Positions 1 to 8,856 of a stretch of DNA of 64,000 nt are shown here, piece by piece; position 1 is the first letter of the stretch, and each line of letters begins with the position of its first letter. A program made the position numbers and the translations under genes. The stretch is from NORP294 sp047627915. GTDB taxonomy: Bacteria; Bacteroidota; Bacteroidia; Flavobacteriales_E; Vicingaceae. The stretch spans positions 34,797 through 98,796 of the forward strand of contig JBLHTZ010000004.1 of the NCBI GenBank assembly GCA_047627915.1. The letters run 5' to 3'. Under the pieces are notes generated by a model. It made no database searches. It was not told the DNA's origin and saw nothing but the letters and a program-made list of their open reading frames with translations.

Positions 1-31
1 AAAGAAAGAAGGTATTCGTGATTTTTATACA

Positions 32-1135
32 CTAAAGTGGCTTTTGTCGCGCTAATTTAAGGAATAAGTCTTCATAGGAATTAATGATGTTTTCCCAAGT
101 ATAAAATTCTTCAATCTTTTTCCGATTGGCATCAATATAGCTTAACCGCACGGGCGAAGTTACTTGTTGGTTCAAAATTTCGCTCACCTTTGCTGCCGTT
201 TTAAAATACAACGCATCACTTTCTAATACTGCTCCGTTAAATTCATTTTCATGGGCTACAATAAAAGCTGAAGATGCCATAGCTTCTAAAAGCGAAGGAT
301 TTGTACCGCCTACAGAATGACCGTGAAAATAATAATTGGAGAAATGTCGCAAATTATTCAGGTCATGCAAATTGTAAATCCCCCCTAAAAACTGTATTCT
401 TTTGTCGTGCTTAAACTTTTTAACCAAGTGTTGACCAAAAGCATTTTCTGTTTTGCCTATTACTAAAAATAGCAATTCTGAATTAGAAGCGCTCATGCCG
501 TCCAAAATTGTCTCCACGTTATTTTCGGGTTCCATGCGAGCAATCAACATGTGGTACCCTTCTTCTTTTAGCTGGTACTTTTTTAGAACCGTTACATCTG
601 GCTTGTTGAATAAATTTGATCCGTAGGCGATAAAAGTGGAGTCGACCTTGTACTTGTTTTTTAAAAAGGACTGAATGCCTTTTGAGTCGGCAACTAAATG
701 GTCGGAACTGCTAACCGCCCACTTTTCTGCTTTGCGCAAGAACTGCTGAACGGAGCCACTGAACTTTGAGCGTTTCCACTCGAGTCCATCCATATTGGTT
801 ACCACAATTGCATTTTTCGGTAATAAGTTTTTCCAAACAGAACTACTCGTGTATCCCAATTGTAATAAAATGTCAAAATTTTGTTTTCTGGAATTGAGAA
901 TACAATTTAAGTCATAAAAGAATTGACCTGCAGTTCCTATCTTCTCTTCCCAATCTTTACAATGTTGAATTTGAACACCGCTCCATACCGATTTTTGATA
1001 GGGATGGTCTGAAGAATTATAAACTACCACTTCGTGCCCCTTTTTGACCAATCCCACAGAAAGGAATTCTGCAAATTGCTCAAACCCTCCGTAATGATTT
1101 GGTATGCCCCTAGTCCCTAATATTCCTATTCTCAT
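32..1135 (-). CDS. GT4 glycosyltransferase with DUF1972 N-terminus
   Basis: A 367-residue cytoplasmic glycosyltransferase that probably adds one sugar to the lipid-linked repeat unit of the surface polysaccharide. The N-terminus carries the RGIPxxYGGFE motif (residues 9-19) typical of DUF1972, a domain found at the front of rhamnosyltransferase-like GT4 enzymes. The C-terminal half shows a GT4 donor-site pattern around residue 285 (NPSLLEAMA, then a second acidic residue in HENEFNG). It is the most downstream complete gene of the minus-strand polysaccharide run and overlaps the start of the polymerase-like gene by 26 nt, so the two are probably translationally coupled. The donor and acceptor sugars cannot be read from sequence. 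The family call is firm; the rhamnose link is only by family. Confidence 0.88.
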   Translation of the reverse strand: MRIGILGTRGIPNHYGGFEQFAEFLSVGLVKKGHEVVVYNSSDHPYQKSVWSGVQIQHCKDWEEKIGTAGQFFYDLNCILNSRKQNFDILLQLGYTSSSVWKNLLPKNAIVVTNMDGLEWKRSKFSGSVQQFLRKAEKWAVSSSDHLVADSKGIQSFLKNKYKVDSTFIAYGSNLFNKPDVTVLKKYQLKEEGYHMLIARMEPENNVETILDGMSASNSELLFLVIGKTENAFGQHLVKKFKHDKRIQFLGGIYNLHDLNNLRHFSNYYFHGHSVGGTNPSLLEAMASSAFIVAHENEFNGAVLESDALYFKTAAKVSEILNQQVTSPVRLSYIDANRKKIEEFYTWENIINSYEDLFLKLARQKPL

Positions 1136-2402
1136 TGAGTTGAGGTTTCATTTGTAGAATTAACAGTAAAAAGAATACAAAAAATACAATTCCCTTATTG
1201 CGTTCAATTGCCGACTCTGTCATTTGAAAGATGGTGAACCCAATTAAAAAGGCTCCCAAGAGAACGTTTCTTTGCTTTAAACTTGCAATAAATAAGCTGA
1301 CGTGTAAAATTAAATACAAGCCTAAGCCGAGCAATCCTAATTCTACAAGTACTTGAATGAATTGGTTGTGAATGTTATAATTTTCATACCATGGGTTTAA
1401 TCCATTTTTATAAAATTCTTTATTCATCTCTGCCCTTCTGTCTCCAGGAGAATAACCTAGCCAAAGCACATCGTCTTTAAGTATTTTCTTCCATGCTACA
1501 TACCAAAAGGTAATCCGCAATGATGTTCCATTAAATTGCCAAATATCTCCTTCAACGATGAGCTCTCCTCGTTTTATCTTCTCGAGGTTCTCCATTCCAT
1601 TTAGCTGCGTCAATTCTGCAATGCGACTTTTAATCGAAGGAACTTTTGAAATGCCATAAACGGAGGCAGCGCATATTAAAAAAACCACCAAAACTTCCTT
1701 CCATCCTATTTTGTGCTTCAACAAACGAATAAAAAAGCCCACGACTAAAAAGAGAGAAGTCACGATAAGTACATTCTTTGAAGCAGAAATAAGTAACCCC
1801 AACAAGGAAAGTAAAAGCCCAATTACAAACAATACTTTTTCATACGAAACCAATAATTTTTTCTGGATGAACAGTGCAGAAATGATTACGGAAAGAAAAA
1901 TGTAATACGAATAAAAGACAGCATGAAACGCAAGTGAACTTGTAAAATCGTGGTAAGTTAATAAGGTGCCTTCAGAAAAATAATGGGAAATAGACTGTGC
2001 TAGTAAAACGATAGTGCACAGCGCCATTGAATACACAAAGGCCTTCAACCAAACTGCGCATTGACGGAAGCCGGGCCGCAAGTCAAACAAAATAAGGGGA
2101 AAGATTAAAAAGCTTAGTTTACTTTCTATGTTTTTAACCCCATTATTGAAGTCGGAGGTGTATACTAATGCAACTATTTGCACCAAGAAAAAGCCTATAA
2201 AAGAAAAGAAAATCCATTTTTCCGAGCCATTTCTAAAAGCATAAACTGGTTTGGACTTGGTTATGATTTTCTGAATAATCCAAAATAAGGCCAAGGTAAC
2301 AATACCTAGGTTAGCTATTTTATAAGGCAATGGAAATGTGATTGCGATAAAAAGAATACTAAAGTATATCCCTCTATTTAAATAATGATTGAGCTTCTCC
2401 AT
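1110..2402 (-). CDS. O-antigen ligase/polymerase family membrane protein
   Basis: A 430-residue polytopic inner-membrane protein with about ten hydrophobic segments and one long hydrophilic loop (roughly residues 255-345). This is the layout of the Wzy_C/WaaL O-antigen polymerase-ligase superfamily. The loop holds the motif GYSPGDRRAEMN and then NPWYENYNIHNQFIQVLVELGLLG, the H-N-Q-F-I-Q-V-L-V-E-x-G pattern seen in bacterial O-antigen ligases. It would act at the periplasmic face, either polymerising repeat units or transferring finished glycan to its acceptor. The sequence does not decide between these. A second polymerase-like protein (3640-4845) lies in the same run, so one may polymerise and the other ligate; that division is inference. 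Confidence 0.8.
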   Translation of the reverse strand: MEKLNHYLNRGIYFSILFIAITFPLPYKIANLGIVTLALFWIIQKIITKSKPVYAFRNGSEKWIFFSFIGFFLVQIVALVYTSDFNNGVKNIESKLSFLIFPLILFDLRPGFRQCAVWLKAFVYSMALCTIVLLAQSISHYFSEGTLLTYHDFTSSLAFHAVFYSYYIFLSVIISALFIQKKLLVSYEKVLFVIGLLLSLLGLLISASKNVLIVTSLFLVVGFFIRLLKHKIGWKEVLVVFLICAASVYGISKVPSIKSRIAELTQLNGMENLEKIKRGELIVEGDIWQFNGTSLRITFWYVAWKKILKDDVLWLGYSPGDRRAEMNKEFYKNGLNPWYENYNIHNQFIQVLVELGLLGLGLYLILHVSLFIASLKQRNVLLGAFLIGFTIFQMTESAIERNKGIVFFVFFLLLILQMKPQLNENRNIRD

Positions 2403-2561
2403 TTCTTAGTCAGAATTATTGTAAATCTACCGTTAATCTTATAGTAGAGTTTAAAACTCCTGTACTTTTTATTCACGGGTACAAATAAGGACTGTAAAAC
2501 CAGTTTGTTGAAATAGCTGAGTAAAGTGAACTGGTTCCCAACTGATGGGTTGTTTTTATTT

Positions 2562-3638
2562 TCAAGAATCCAAGACCTTTTGATAGGCTTCAAGGGTCTT
2601 CTGAGCAGCAACCTCCCATGTGTACCTTTTGCTAATGAACTCATTGAGCTTTGGATTAACCTCTTCTGCTAGGGCCTTTTTTATTGCTTCTCGGATTGAT
2701 TTGGGACTATCAGGCTCACAATAAAAGGCATAATCTTCAAAATACTCTTCTGTATCTCCTTTCTTTGTTATTACAACATTACACCTTCTAACTGCTGCCT
2801 CAAGTGAACTTAAGCCCGTGGTTTCAAACCAGCTTGGTAAGACATGAACTTTTGTCCGATCTAATTCTTCAATCACTTCCGCCTTACTTATATGTCCTAT
2901 AAATTCAATATTATCTGTTGCCTCCCTCTTACATTGTTCGTAGTAAGCTTTGTGGTTTGGGGCAGGTTGTCCAATTATTTTTAACGAAATATCTGTTCCA
3001 TCGATTGCCCTGATCAAGTTCAACTGGTTTTTAACAAACTCAATACGACCTATGCAAACCACCCCTTTTCTTTTTGTTTGAATGAGTGACTCTCTAATAA
3101 AATCTTTTGAAACTCCATTGGGAACTTTGATGTACGTATTTCTGAAGTGATACCGCTCCTTTAGTCTCCTAAATTCATTATCAGAGTTTGGCAATAAGAT
3201 ATGGGCTGCGTTCAACAGTTCCTCAACACTTTTTTTGTGGCCCTTAAAAAGGTACGAAAGGTCAATAATTTTCTCTCGATTAAATATGAACCGACCAATG
3301 GTTTTAAAATAATCTGTACCATCGGCACCAAAAGTATTTGCTAAAACTCTAAACAGCAATCCCCTCTCGCTTTTTTCTATCTCTGAATAATCAACAAATA
3401 TGGTAGATATTACAAATGGAAGTTTGGATTTTTTAACATGACCTGAAATGGTATTCGGTCTAATGATATTGAAGAAATGCAGTAAATCATAAGAAGAGTA
3501 ATCTATTTCTTCGTCGGCAAGGCTAACCTCTGCCTCTACCCCTAGTTTTATCAATTCCCTTGCGGTTTCCTTAATTTGCACAGTATCTCCTCCCGGAGCT
3601 GAAAATAATGTAGGTCTGCTGATTAGTAAAACCTTCAT
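2562..3638 (-). CDS. GT4 family glycosyltransferase
   Basis: A 358-residue GT-B fold glycosyltransferase. The N-terminal acceptor half begins MKVLLISRPTLFSAPGGDTV with the glycine-rich loop usual in GT4. The C-terminal donor half has VCIGRIEFVKNQLNLI near residue 195 and SWFETTGLSSLEAAVRRC near residue 270, where the acidic residue of the E-x7-E donor site sits. It starts one base before the stop of the preceding polymerase gene (3640-4845) on the minus strand, so it belongs to the same transcript. Its role is one sugar addition on the cytoplasmic face during repeat-unit assembly. Substrate is unknown. About 160 bases without a convincing gene separate it from the next gene downstream. Confidence 0.87.
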   Translation of the reverse strand: MKVLLISRPTLFSAPGGDTVQIKETARELIKLGVEAEVSLADEEIDYSSYDLLHFFNIIRPNTISGHVKKSKLPFVISTIFVDYSEIEKSERGLLFRVLANTFGADGTDYFKTIGRFIFNREKIIDLSYLFKGHKKSVEELLNAAHILLPNSDNEFRRLKERYHFRNTYIKVPNGVSKDFIRESLIQTKRKGVVCIGRIEFVKNQLNLIRAIDGTDISLKIIGQPAPNHKAYYEQCKREATDNIEFIGHISKAEVIEELDRTKVHVLPSWFETTGLSSLEAAVRRCNVVITKKGDTEEYFEDYAFYCEPDSPKSIREAIKKALAEEVNPKLNEFISKRYTWEVAAQKTLEAYQKVLDS

Positions 3639-3639
3639 T

Positions 3640-4845
3640 TTAAATCAATTTAAATTTGAAGGAAGGTTGTATATCAAGCTCTTTAAAAACAGGTAGAATG
3701 GCAAAAACCCAAAGAATTAACTCCGTTGACGAGGTGACAAAACTGCCAATTAATTGATATAGAAAAATAAACAGAAACATGAATAAGTTAAAGTAATTAG
3801 TATATACTTTGAACTTAAAGAACAACAGCCATGGAATAAACAATCGAATTAAAAGACCTAAATAACCATAAATAGCCAATGTCTCTGCGGTTGCGTTTGG
3901 AAGAGACACAACAGGCCAATCTTCTTTTGAATAGGCATAGTATTGTCGTATATACTTCTCTCCCACAATTTTTATTTGACCTAACCCTACTCCAAAAAAC
4001 TTCTCTTCTTCTTTTATAATTTTATTTGCCAAATAGTAAGATTCTGTTATTCTACCGTTCACAGAAGTGTCTTCCCCTGACATTATTTTATTGACTCTGG
4101 CTGACAAAAATGTATCAAAAGAAAGCAATACTCCACCAACTAATACAACTAATAATCCTGAATAAAAAAAGGCTTTATGAATGGTCTTATATTTTAAAAA
4201 CACAACCATTAAAAAAATGATGATAGCAATAACAATTACTCCAAAAAACCCGAAAGATAATGTAAATATACAGGGAATTAAAACCATCATCAATTTCCAA
4301 ATATTACTCTTAAAACTGATGTAAATAGTCTTTAATAAAAAGTAAATAAAAATAGGTGACATTAGTAGAGCAAAAAATGAAGGCTCATATGTAAATGATT
4401 TATATCTAGCAATTTTACCTTCAATAGAAAAATCGTGATCCAACCACATAAACTCTTTTAGGGGTGTAAAATACAGCAAGATTGATACTAAAAAAAGGAC
4501 AAAACTCAAGTGTGTAACCTCTCCAAATAACCTACTCATTTTACTTGATTCTCTTTTAATATAATTGTAAGCAACCAAAGTAGTGAAAACCATAATCTGC
4601 ATAAAAACAAAGGTTTTTATGTATTCAGAAAAAACTACTCCGGTGTATACATGAACTGCCGCATAAAGCAGCGTTACACTAAAGAATGTGATAAGAATCT
4701 TCCAATCTTTCTTTCCTAAGAGCGACTTTATACCCACTACCGAAATCAAATTTGAGTATAAAACAGGAGCAGGTAACCCTATTGAATTAAATAGAAAGAA
4801 TAGATAGCCTATTAGCCTAAAAGAGTACTTTTTTACTAACCCCAT
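3640..4845 (-). CDS. Wzy-like polysaccharide polymerase
   Basis: A 401-residue integral membrane protein with about eleven hydrophobic segments and a periplasmic loop near residues 255-310 (SGEDTSVNGRITESYYLANKI, then GVGLGQI). The region ..NGR...Y..A...I......FGVGLGQ is the pattern seen in O-antigen polymerases (Wzy) and the wider O-antigen ligase clan. It likely joins repeat units on the periplasmic side after the flippase has moved them. Its start codon overlaps the end of the broken GT2 gene as TAATG. Low sequence conservation is normal for Wzy, so the call rests on topology, the GVGLGQ loop and context in a polysaccharide locus. Confidence 0.72.
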   Translation of the reverse strand: MGLVKKYSFRLIGYLFFLFNSIGLPAPVLYSNLISVVGIKSLLGKKDWKILITFFSVTLLYAAVHVYTGVVFSEYIKTFVFMQIMVFTTLVAYNYIKRESSKMSRLFGEVTHLSFVLFLVSILLYFTPLKEFMWLDHDFSIEGKIARYKSFTYEPSFFALLMSPIFIYFLLKTIYISFKSNIWKLMMVLIPCIFTLSFGFFGVIVIAIIIFLMVVFLKYKTIHKAFFYSGLLVVLVGGVLLSFDTFLSARVNKIMSGEDTSVNGRITESYYLANKIIKEEEKFFGVGLGQIKIVGEKYIRQYYAYSKEDWPVVSLPNATAETLAIYGYLGLLIRLFIPWLLFFKFKVYTNYFNLFMFLFIFLYQLIGSFVTSSTELILWVFAILPVFKELDIQPSFKFKLI

Positions 4846-5409
4846 TACGACACCAAGGTTTTTAAATAAATCTTAATACGACCGACATAAAACTCTACTA
4901 TTGCAGCAAATCTAATTCTTTTAGCAGTTTCTATTTTTGCATGTTTTTCCATTATCGAAGCATCTTTTAAAAGAGAATTACACACTCCTCCATCATTCAT
5001 TTCAACTAAAAAGCTATCCATAAATTCCATCTTTACGTCTTTGCTTTTCTCTAGAGCATTTCATAGTCTCCTGTGATTTTATATAATTCGTTAAACAACT
5101 CGTGCTCGTCAACATAATCTTTATTTAGACCCCCCTCGGCATGCAAAATTTTCATCTCCTTTCTAAAAACCTTCCAATTCAATTCTTCAGCAAAATCTCT
5201 TGTGCTGTTTGTGTTTATTGCCGCGTTGTTTTCATTTAAACTACCAGATGAATACATATCATCTGAACCAAGAAATGAAATCCACCTTACCGTTGCTTTT
5301 TTCAGTTCATTGTCCCAACCATATTCTATTCTGCTATCTTTTTCATATTGCGAATTAAGCTTACTTCTTTTTGATTTAAACTAGCTATTATTACGGTTAA
5401 TGATTTCAT
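4845..5409 (-). pseudogene. Decayed GT2 glycosyltransferase (three fragments)
   Basis: Read together on the minus strand, this stretch is a broken family 2 glycosyltransferase. Fragment one starts at 5409 with MKSLTVIIASLNQKE, a normal GT2 N-terminus, and meets TAG at 5328-5326. A second frame then opens with RWISFLGSDDMYSSG, the GT2 metal-binding DD motif, and runs on to LFNELYKITGDYEML before TAG at 5053-5051. A third frame continues as ALEKSKDVKMEFMDSFLVEM and NDGGVCNSLLKD, the usual GT2 C-terminal part. Compared with an intact enzyme of about 250 residues, some 50-60 residues between the N-terminal strand and the DD motif are missing, and the middle is degenerate. It lies exactly between two intact genes, so it is a dead member of the locus. 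The two downstream ORFs are not independent small genes. Confidence 0.8.
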
Positions 5410-5414
5410 TCCCC

Positions 5415-6233
5415 TCACAATCTTGCCAAGTTTACCTTTAGTTTTGCAAGAAAAACCTTGACTATATTAACTTTACGAACAAATTTCTTTTTAATGTATG
5501 TCCATCGTTTAACTAGCGTCCCCAGTTCTTTCGTTTTTTTTGAAAAATATGGCCAATCAATTCGATGAGAGCCTATCGTATTATGGCTGTGCTGTCTATA
5601 TTTTATCGTTCTTTCATCAACATAAGCCACATTGCCATAGATTGCCGCGTTAATTAAAACCCAATGATCGTGTTGAAACAAGTTTGCATCTATTGGTTTA
5701 ATTATTTTTATAAGATGCAGTGTAAAAATCATTGTGCAACCAGCGGCTATACTTTGAGCAAGTAAATTATTTGAATTTTTAATCCAACTCGGATTTAATT
5801 TTTGCAACCCTAAAAAAGAACCCAATTCCGTTTTTAAGTCATCAGAAACAACCTCCATATCAGTAAAAACTAAACACATCGGGTCTTCTTTCTCTAACTC
5901 TTTTAGTCTATTTAAACTAATTTCAATTTTATTCTTTTTCCAAAAATCATCTTGGTCACTAAACATACAATAGGGCGACTCAACATGCTTGAGCATTCCC
6001 ATAAAACTTCTGCTGGAACCACCTCCTTCGTCTCCAAAAACTTGCTTTATCTTACCAGGGTGTTGATTTTCATATTCCTTAATTATTTCAACTGTACTGT
6101 CCTTTGAACCATCATCTCGAATTAATAGCTGCCAGTTTTCAAAACTTTGATTTAAAATGCTGTCTAACTGTTCTCTTAAGTAAGGCGTACCATTATACGT
6201 TGACATTAATATTTGAACTTCCGGACTTTCCAT
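5415..6233 (-). CDS. GT2 glycosyltransferase (rhamnosyltransferase-like)
   Basis: A 272-residue GT-A fold family 2 glycosyltransferase. It opens with EVQILMSTYNGTPYLREQLDS, then shows LLIRDDGSKDSTVEII (nucleotide binding) and CMFSDQDDFWKKNKIE near residue 92, the SDQDD metal-binding motif of the branch often annotated as rhamnosyltransferase-like. A later H-D-H-W and YRQHSHNTIG fit the usual acceptor-side motif. It starts one base after the upstream GT2 stop, so the two are read as one transcript. It probably adds one residue to the polysaccharide repeat on the cytoplasmic membrane. Sugar specificity is not readable. Confidence 0.88.
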   Translation of the reverse strand: MESPEVQILMSTYNGTPYLREQLDSILNQSFENWQLLIRDDGSKDSTVEIIKEYENQHPGKIKQVFGDEGGGSSRSFMGMLKHVESPYCMFSDQDDFWKKNKIEISLNRLKELEKEDPMCLVFTDMEVVSDDLKTELGSFLGLQKLNPSWIKNSNNLLAQSIAAGCTMIFTLHLIKIIKPIDANLFQHDHWVLINAAIYGNVAYVDERTIKYRQHSHNTIGSHRIDWPYFSKKTKELGTLVKRWTYIKKKFVRKVNIVKVFLAKLKVNLARL

Positions 6234-7031
6234 TTAACGTTTAAAAAAATTAGCTAGAAACCAAAATGAACGGTAACGAATAGAAAGTTTTATTGATTTT
6301 AATGCCATCCAAAAATACATTTGATATTTTTCAAGAGCTGACAAAGCTACAAGACTTATACCTTTTAACTGTGTTTTAAATCTAAAATGTGTTGATTTTA
6401 ATGAATTTACTGTGTGCTCAGAAAGGCCATGACCTACCTCTAACGGGATGTGAAAAGCTTCAACATTTACTGCACTAGCCTTTCTGATAAAAAAAACATC
6501 ACTCCAGTCCAACGGTAACTTCTCATTATATCCTCCTGTTTTTCGAAAGGCATTAACGGGAACTACAAGACCTGAATTTATTGCCACAATTTTTCCTAAT
6601 TGAATTTTACCAAAGCTGATATTATCGCCATAGTGACTTTTCCCAAATTTAAAATAAAAAGGCGAAATCTTTCTTTTGTTTGAAATCATGGAAGGTATAA
6701 TAATTTTTTCGGGATAATTGTTAACTGCTTCAATGTATTTACTCTCAGAGTTTTCAGGAAACGTTGAGTCACTGTCTAGCAACAAAAGGTGGGTATACTT
6801 ATTCTGTTCTGCCCACTTCCAAGCTTGATTATATGCTTTACTTACTCCAGGGTTTGAAGTATCAAATACAATTGTAAAACCTTCCTTGCCCTTTGTCTTT
6901 TGCTTTAAAGAACTATTATCGTAAACAAATACTGGGAATTGCGAGTTTTTTAAAAGAGAATTGTATGTTTTTGAACTCTCAATTTCTTCATTATAAAGGA
7001 CGACAACTGCTGCAATGTTTATCTTTTCCAT
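6234..7031 (-). CDS. GT2 family glycosyltransferase
   Basis: A 265-residue family 2 enzyme. The N-terminal motif is IAAVVVLYNEEIE, followed by VYDNSS, then NPGVSKAYNQAWKWA and LLLLDSDSTFPENSE near residue 90. The D-S-D triplet replaces the D-x-D seen in rhamnosyltransferases of the RfbF/WbbL branch, which share the NxGxxxAxNxG pattern seen here as NPGVSKAYN. A WSDVFFIRKA motif follows near residue 178. It sits between two other GT2 genes with 0-4 base gaps, so it is part of the repeat-unit assembly operon. The exact donor is unknown. Confidence 0.84.
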   Translation of the reverse strand: MEKINIAAVVVLYNEEIESSKTYNSLLKNSQFPVFVYDNSSLKQKTKGKEGFTIVFDTSNPGVSKAYNQAWKWAEQNKYTHLLLLDSDSTFPENSESKYIEAVNNYPEKIIIPSMISNKRKISPFYFKFGKSHYGDNISFGKIQLGKIVAINSGLVVPVNAFRKTGGYNEKLPLDWSDVFFIRKASAVNVEAFHIPLEVGHGLSEHTVNSLKSTHFRFKTQLKGISLVALSALEKYQMYFWMALKSIKLSIRYRSFWFLANFFKR

Positions 7032-7034
7032 TGG

Positions 7035-7832
7035 TTAGTTTAACAACTTAAAAGATTCAAACGGCTTTAGTATTAAACTACCTATTTTAAGCGCCAAGCT
7101 GTCCTCAAGCAACTTGTATTCAAACGTTTCAGTTGGGAGTACAAAATTTTCAGAATAAAGCTTTTTGTGTTTCTCCCAAATTAATTTTCTAACCTCTTGG
7201 AAATCTTCATTTTTTAGTGAGTGGTTCCTACTCCCTTTTCGAATTCTATACTTAAACAAACATTTATCTATGGTATGGACTTTTTTCCCGTTTTGAAGTA
7301 AATTAATCCAAAACTCCCAATCTTCGAATCCTTTTTTGAAAATCGGATCAAACCCGGCCGTTTCATTCCAATCACTTCTCTTAAACATTGAACTAACCAC
7401 CATAAGGTTCCTAGCAAGTAAAGTTGAAAAGTTATAGGGAGCAAAAATCATTTTTCCCTTCTTTTTTCCAAATAGTTCAATATTCGTTCGAACTAAACTC
7501 AAACTATCGTCTTTATTAAACGCTTCTAAACAGAGGGCAACAAAATTAGTTGCTAATAAATCATCCGAATCAAGCGGAAGGATAAACTCCCCCTTAGATT
7601 CATTTATTCCTAAATTTCTTGCGTTCGAGACTCCTGTCTTACCGGAATCTAACACTTTGTATTTGTCTTTTAATCGGTTTAACAATCTTATTGTCTCTGT
7701 TTCTGAGGAGCCATTATCAACCAAAATTACTTCAATGGGCGAGTACGTTTGATTCGTAACAGAATTAAGAGTTTCTGGCAAAAACTCGCCTGAATTAAAA
7801 ACTGGTATAACAATGCTAATAAGTGGATTCAA
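7035..7832 (-). CDS. GT2 family glycosyltransferase
   Basis: A 265-residue GT-A glycosyltransferase. It begins NPLISIVIPVFNSGEFLPETL, continues with VILVDNGSSETET and shows GVSNARNLGINESKGEFILPLDSDDLL, where LDSDD near residue 94 is the metal-binding motif. The acceptor-side motif GFEDWEFWINLLQNG lies near residue 167. All core GT2 elements are present, so it looks active. The start is one base away from the next gene upstream on the minus strand (7834-8856), consistent with an operon. Sugar and linkage cannot be assigned. Confidence 0.88.
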   Translation of the reverse strand: MNPLISIVIPVFNSGEFLPETLNSVTNQTYSPIEVILVDNGSSETETIRLLNRLKDKYKVLDSGKTGVSNARNLGINESKGEFILPLDSDDLLATNFVALCLEAFNKDDSLSLVRTNIELFGKKKGKMIFAPYNFSTLLARNLMVVSSMFKRSDWNETAGFDPIFKKGFEDWEFWINLLQNGKKVHTIDKCLFKYRIRKGSRNHSLKNEDFQEVRKLIWEKHKKLYSENFVLPTETFEYKLLEDSLALKIGSLILKPFESFKLLN

Positions 7833-7833
7833 C

Positions 7834-8856
7834 CTAATTCTTTTTTAAAATTGATTTTAACAGGAAAACTCCATTTCCTTTAAAATCATTTTTTTCCGAT
7901 TTGGATAATGTTGATTTCCTAAACCTTAAAAATGACCCTAATCCTAAGAAGGCCTTTTGACAAGCTCTTCGATAGAAGAAAGCACAAAAATGATCAAAAG
8001 CTTCCACATTATATTTATTTGCCTTATAATTCGCGTTCTTCAACTTTAACAACCAACTTTCAATCGCTTCTAATTCAGCTTCTTTTACCCTGCCTTTTTC
8101 AACTACTAATTGCGAATGTAACCTTAACTCTGGTTCATTAAATTGAACCCCTAACTCAAGAATTAAGTTTTTATGAATTCGCCGAATTGCGTCATCCTGT
8201 TCCTTCTTATTTATTGTACTTATGTTATTGCCGTGCAATCGATATTTTACAAGCACTTCTTCTAGGTTTACTAACTCCCCGCTATCCTTTAACTGAGTTA
8301 CTAATTGGTAATCTTCTGCCGGAGCATAGTTATCAGCATAACTTAAGTTTTCCAGTTTCTCCCTTCTTATAACTACTGTTGAATTGATAAAATAATTGCT
8401 AAAAACTAAAACACTTTTTATCTGATTTTGACCTATTTCCCTTTTCTCAAAACCTAGGTGATTTCCTTTCTCATCTATCAGTTCACAAGAAGATCCCAAT
8501 AAAACTACATTCGGGTTCTCTTCAAGATAATTGATCTGTAAATTCAATCGATTAGGATACGCAATATCATCACTGTCTAAGTTTGCTACATATTTACCCT
8601 TAGCCGCCTGCAAACCTTTATTTCTAGTGAACACCAATCCCTTATTGCCTTCGTTCTCCAAACCAAAAATCCTGCTGTCTTGTGCAACATATTCAGATAT
8701 AAGCTTTTCCGTGTTATCAGACGACCCGTCATTAATTATTAGTAATTCCCAGTTTTTATATGTCTGATTTAAAATGGAATCTACCGACTCTTTCAAATAC
8801 TTTTCGGCATTGAAAGCAGGCATTATTATACTAACCAAAGGAGATTGATTCATCAT
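7834..8856 (-). CDS. GT2 family glycosyltransferase with long C-terminal tail
   Basis: A 340-residue enzyme whose first 220 residues form a classic GT2 domain: PLVSIIMPAFNAEKYLKES, LLIINDGSSDNTEKLI, then NKGLVFTRNKGLQAAKGKYV and ANLDSDDIAYPNRL near residue 94. APAEDYQLVTQL near residue 180 is the acceptor-side ED motif. The last 110 residues are basic, with no recognised domain, and may dock on the membrane or on partner enzymes. The gene overlaps the upstream gene (8853-9797) by four bases (ATGA), a common sign of translational coupling. It belongs to the polysaccharide assembly run. Confidence 0.87.
   Translation of the reverse strand: MMNQSPLVSIIMPAFNAEKYLKESVDSILNQTYKNWELLIINDGSSDNTEKLISEYVAQDSRIFGLENEGNKGLVFTRNKGLQAAKGKYVANLDSDDIAYPNRLNLQINYLEENPNVVLLGSSCELIDEKGNHLGFEKREIGQNQIKSVLVFSNYFINSTVVIRREKLENLSYADNYAPAEDYQLVTQLKDSGELVNLEEVLVKYRLHGNNISTINKKEQDDAIRRIHKNLILELGVQFNEPELRLHSQLVVEKGRVKEAELEAIESWLLKLKNANYKANKYNVEAFDHFCAFFYRRACQKAFLGLGSFLRFRKSTLSKSEKNDFKGNGVFLLKSILKKN

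Noticed and set aside
2403..2561. A small minus-strand ORF at 2,378-2,644
   Set aside because: It overlaps the ends of two good genes in another frame and shows no domain or signal.
4845..5257. Two separate small minus-strand genes at 4,845-5,030 and 5,051-5,257
   Set aside because: They continue one another after a frame change and match consecutive parts of a GT2 enzyme, so they are pieces of one dead gene.
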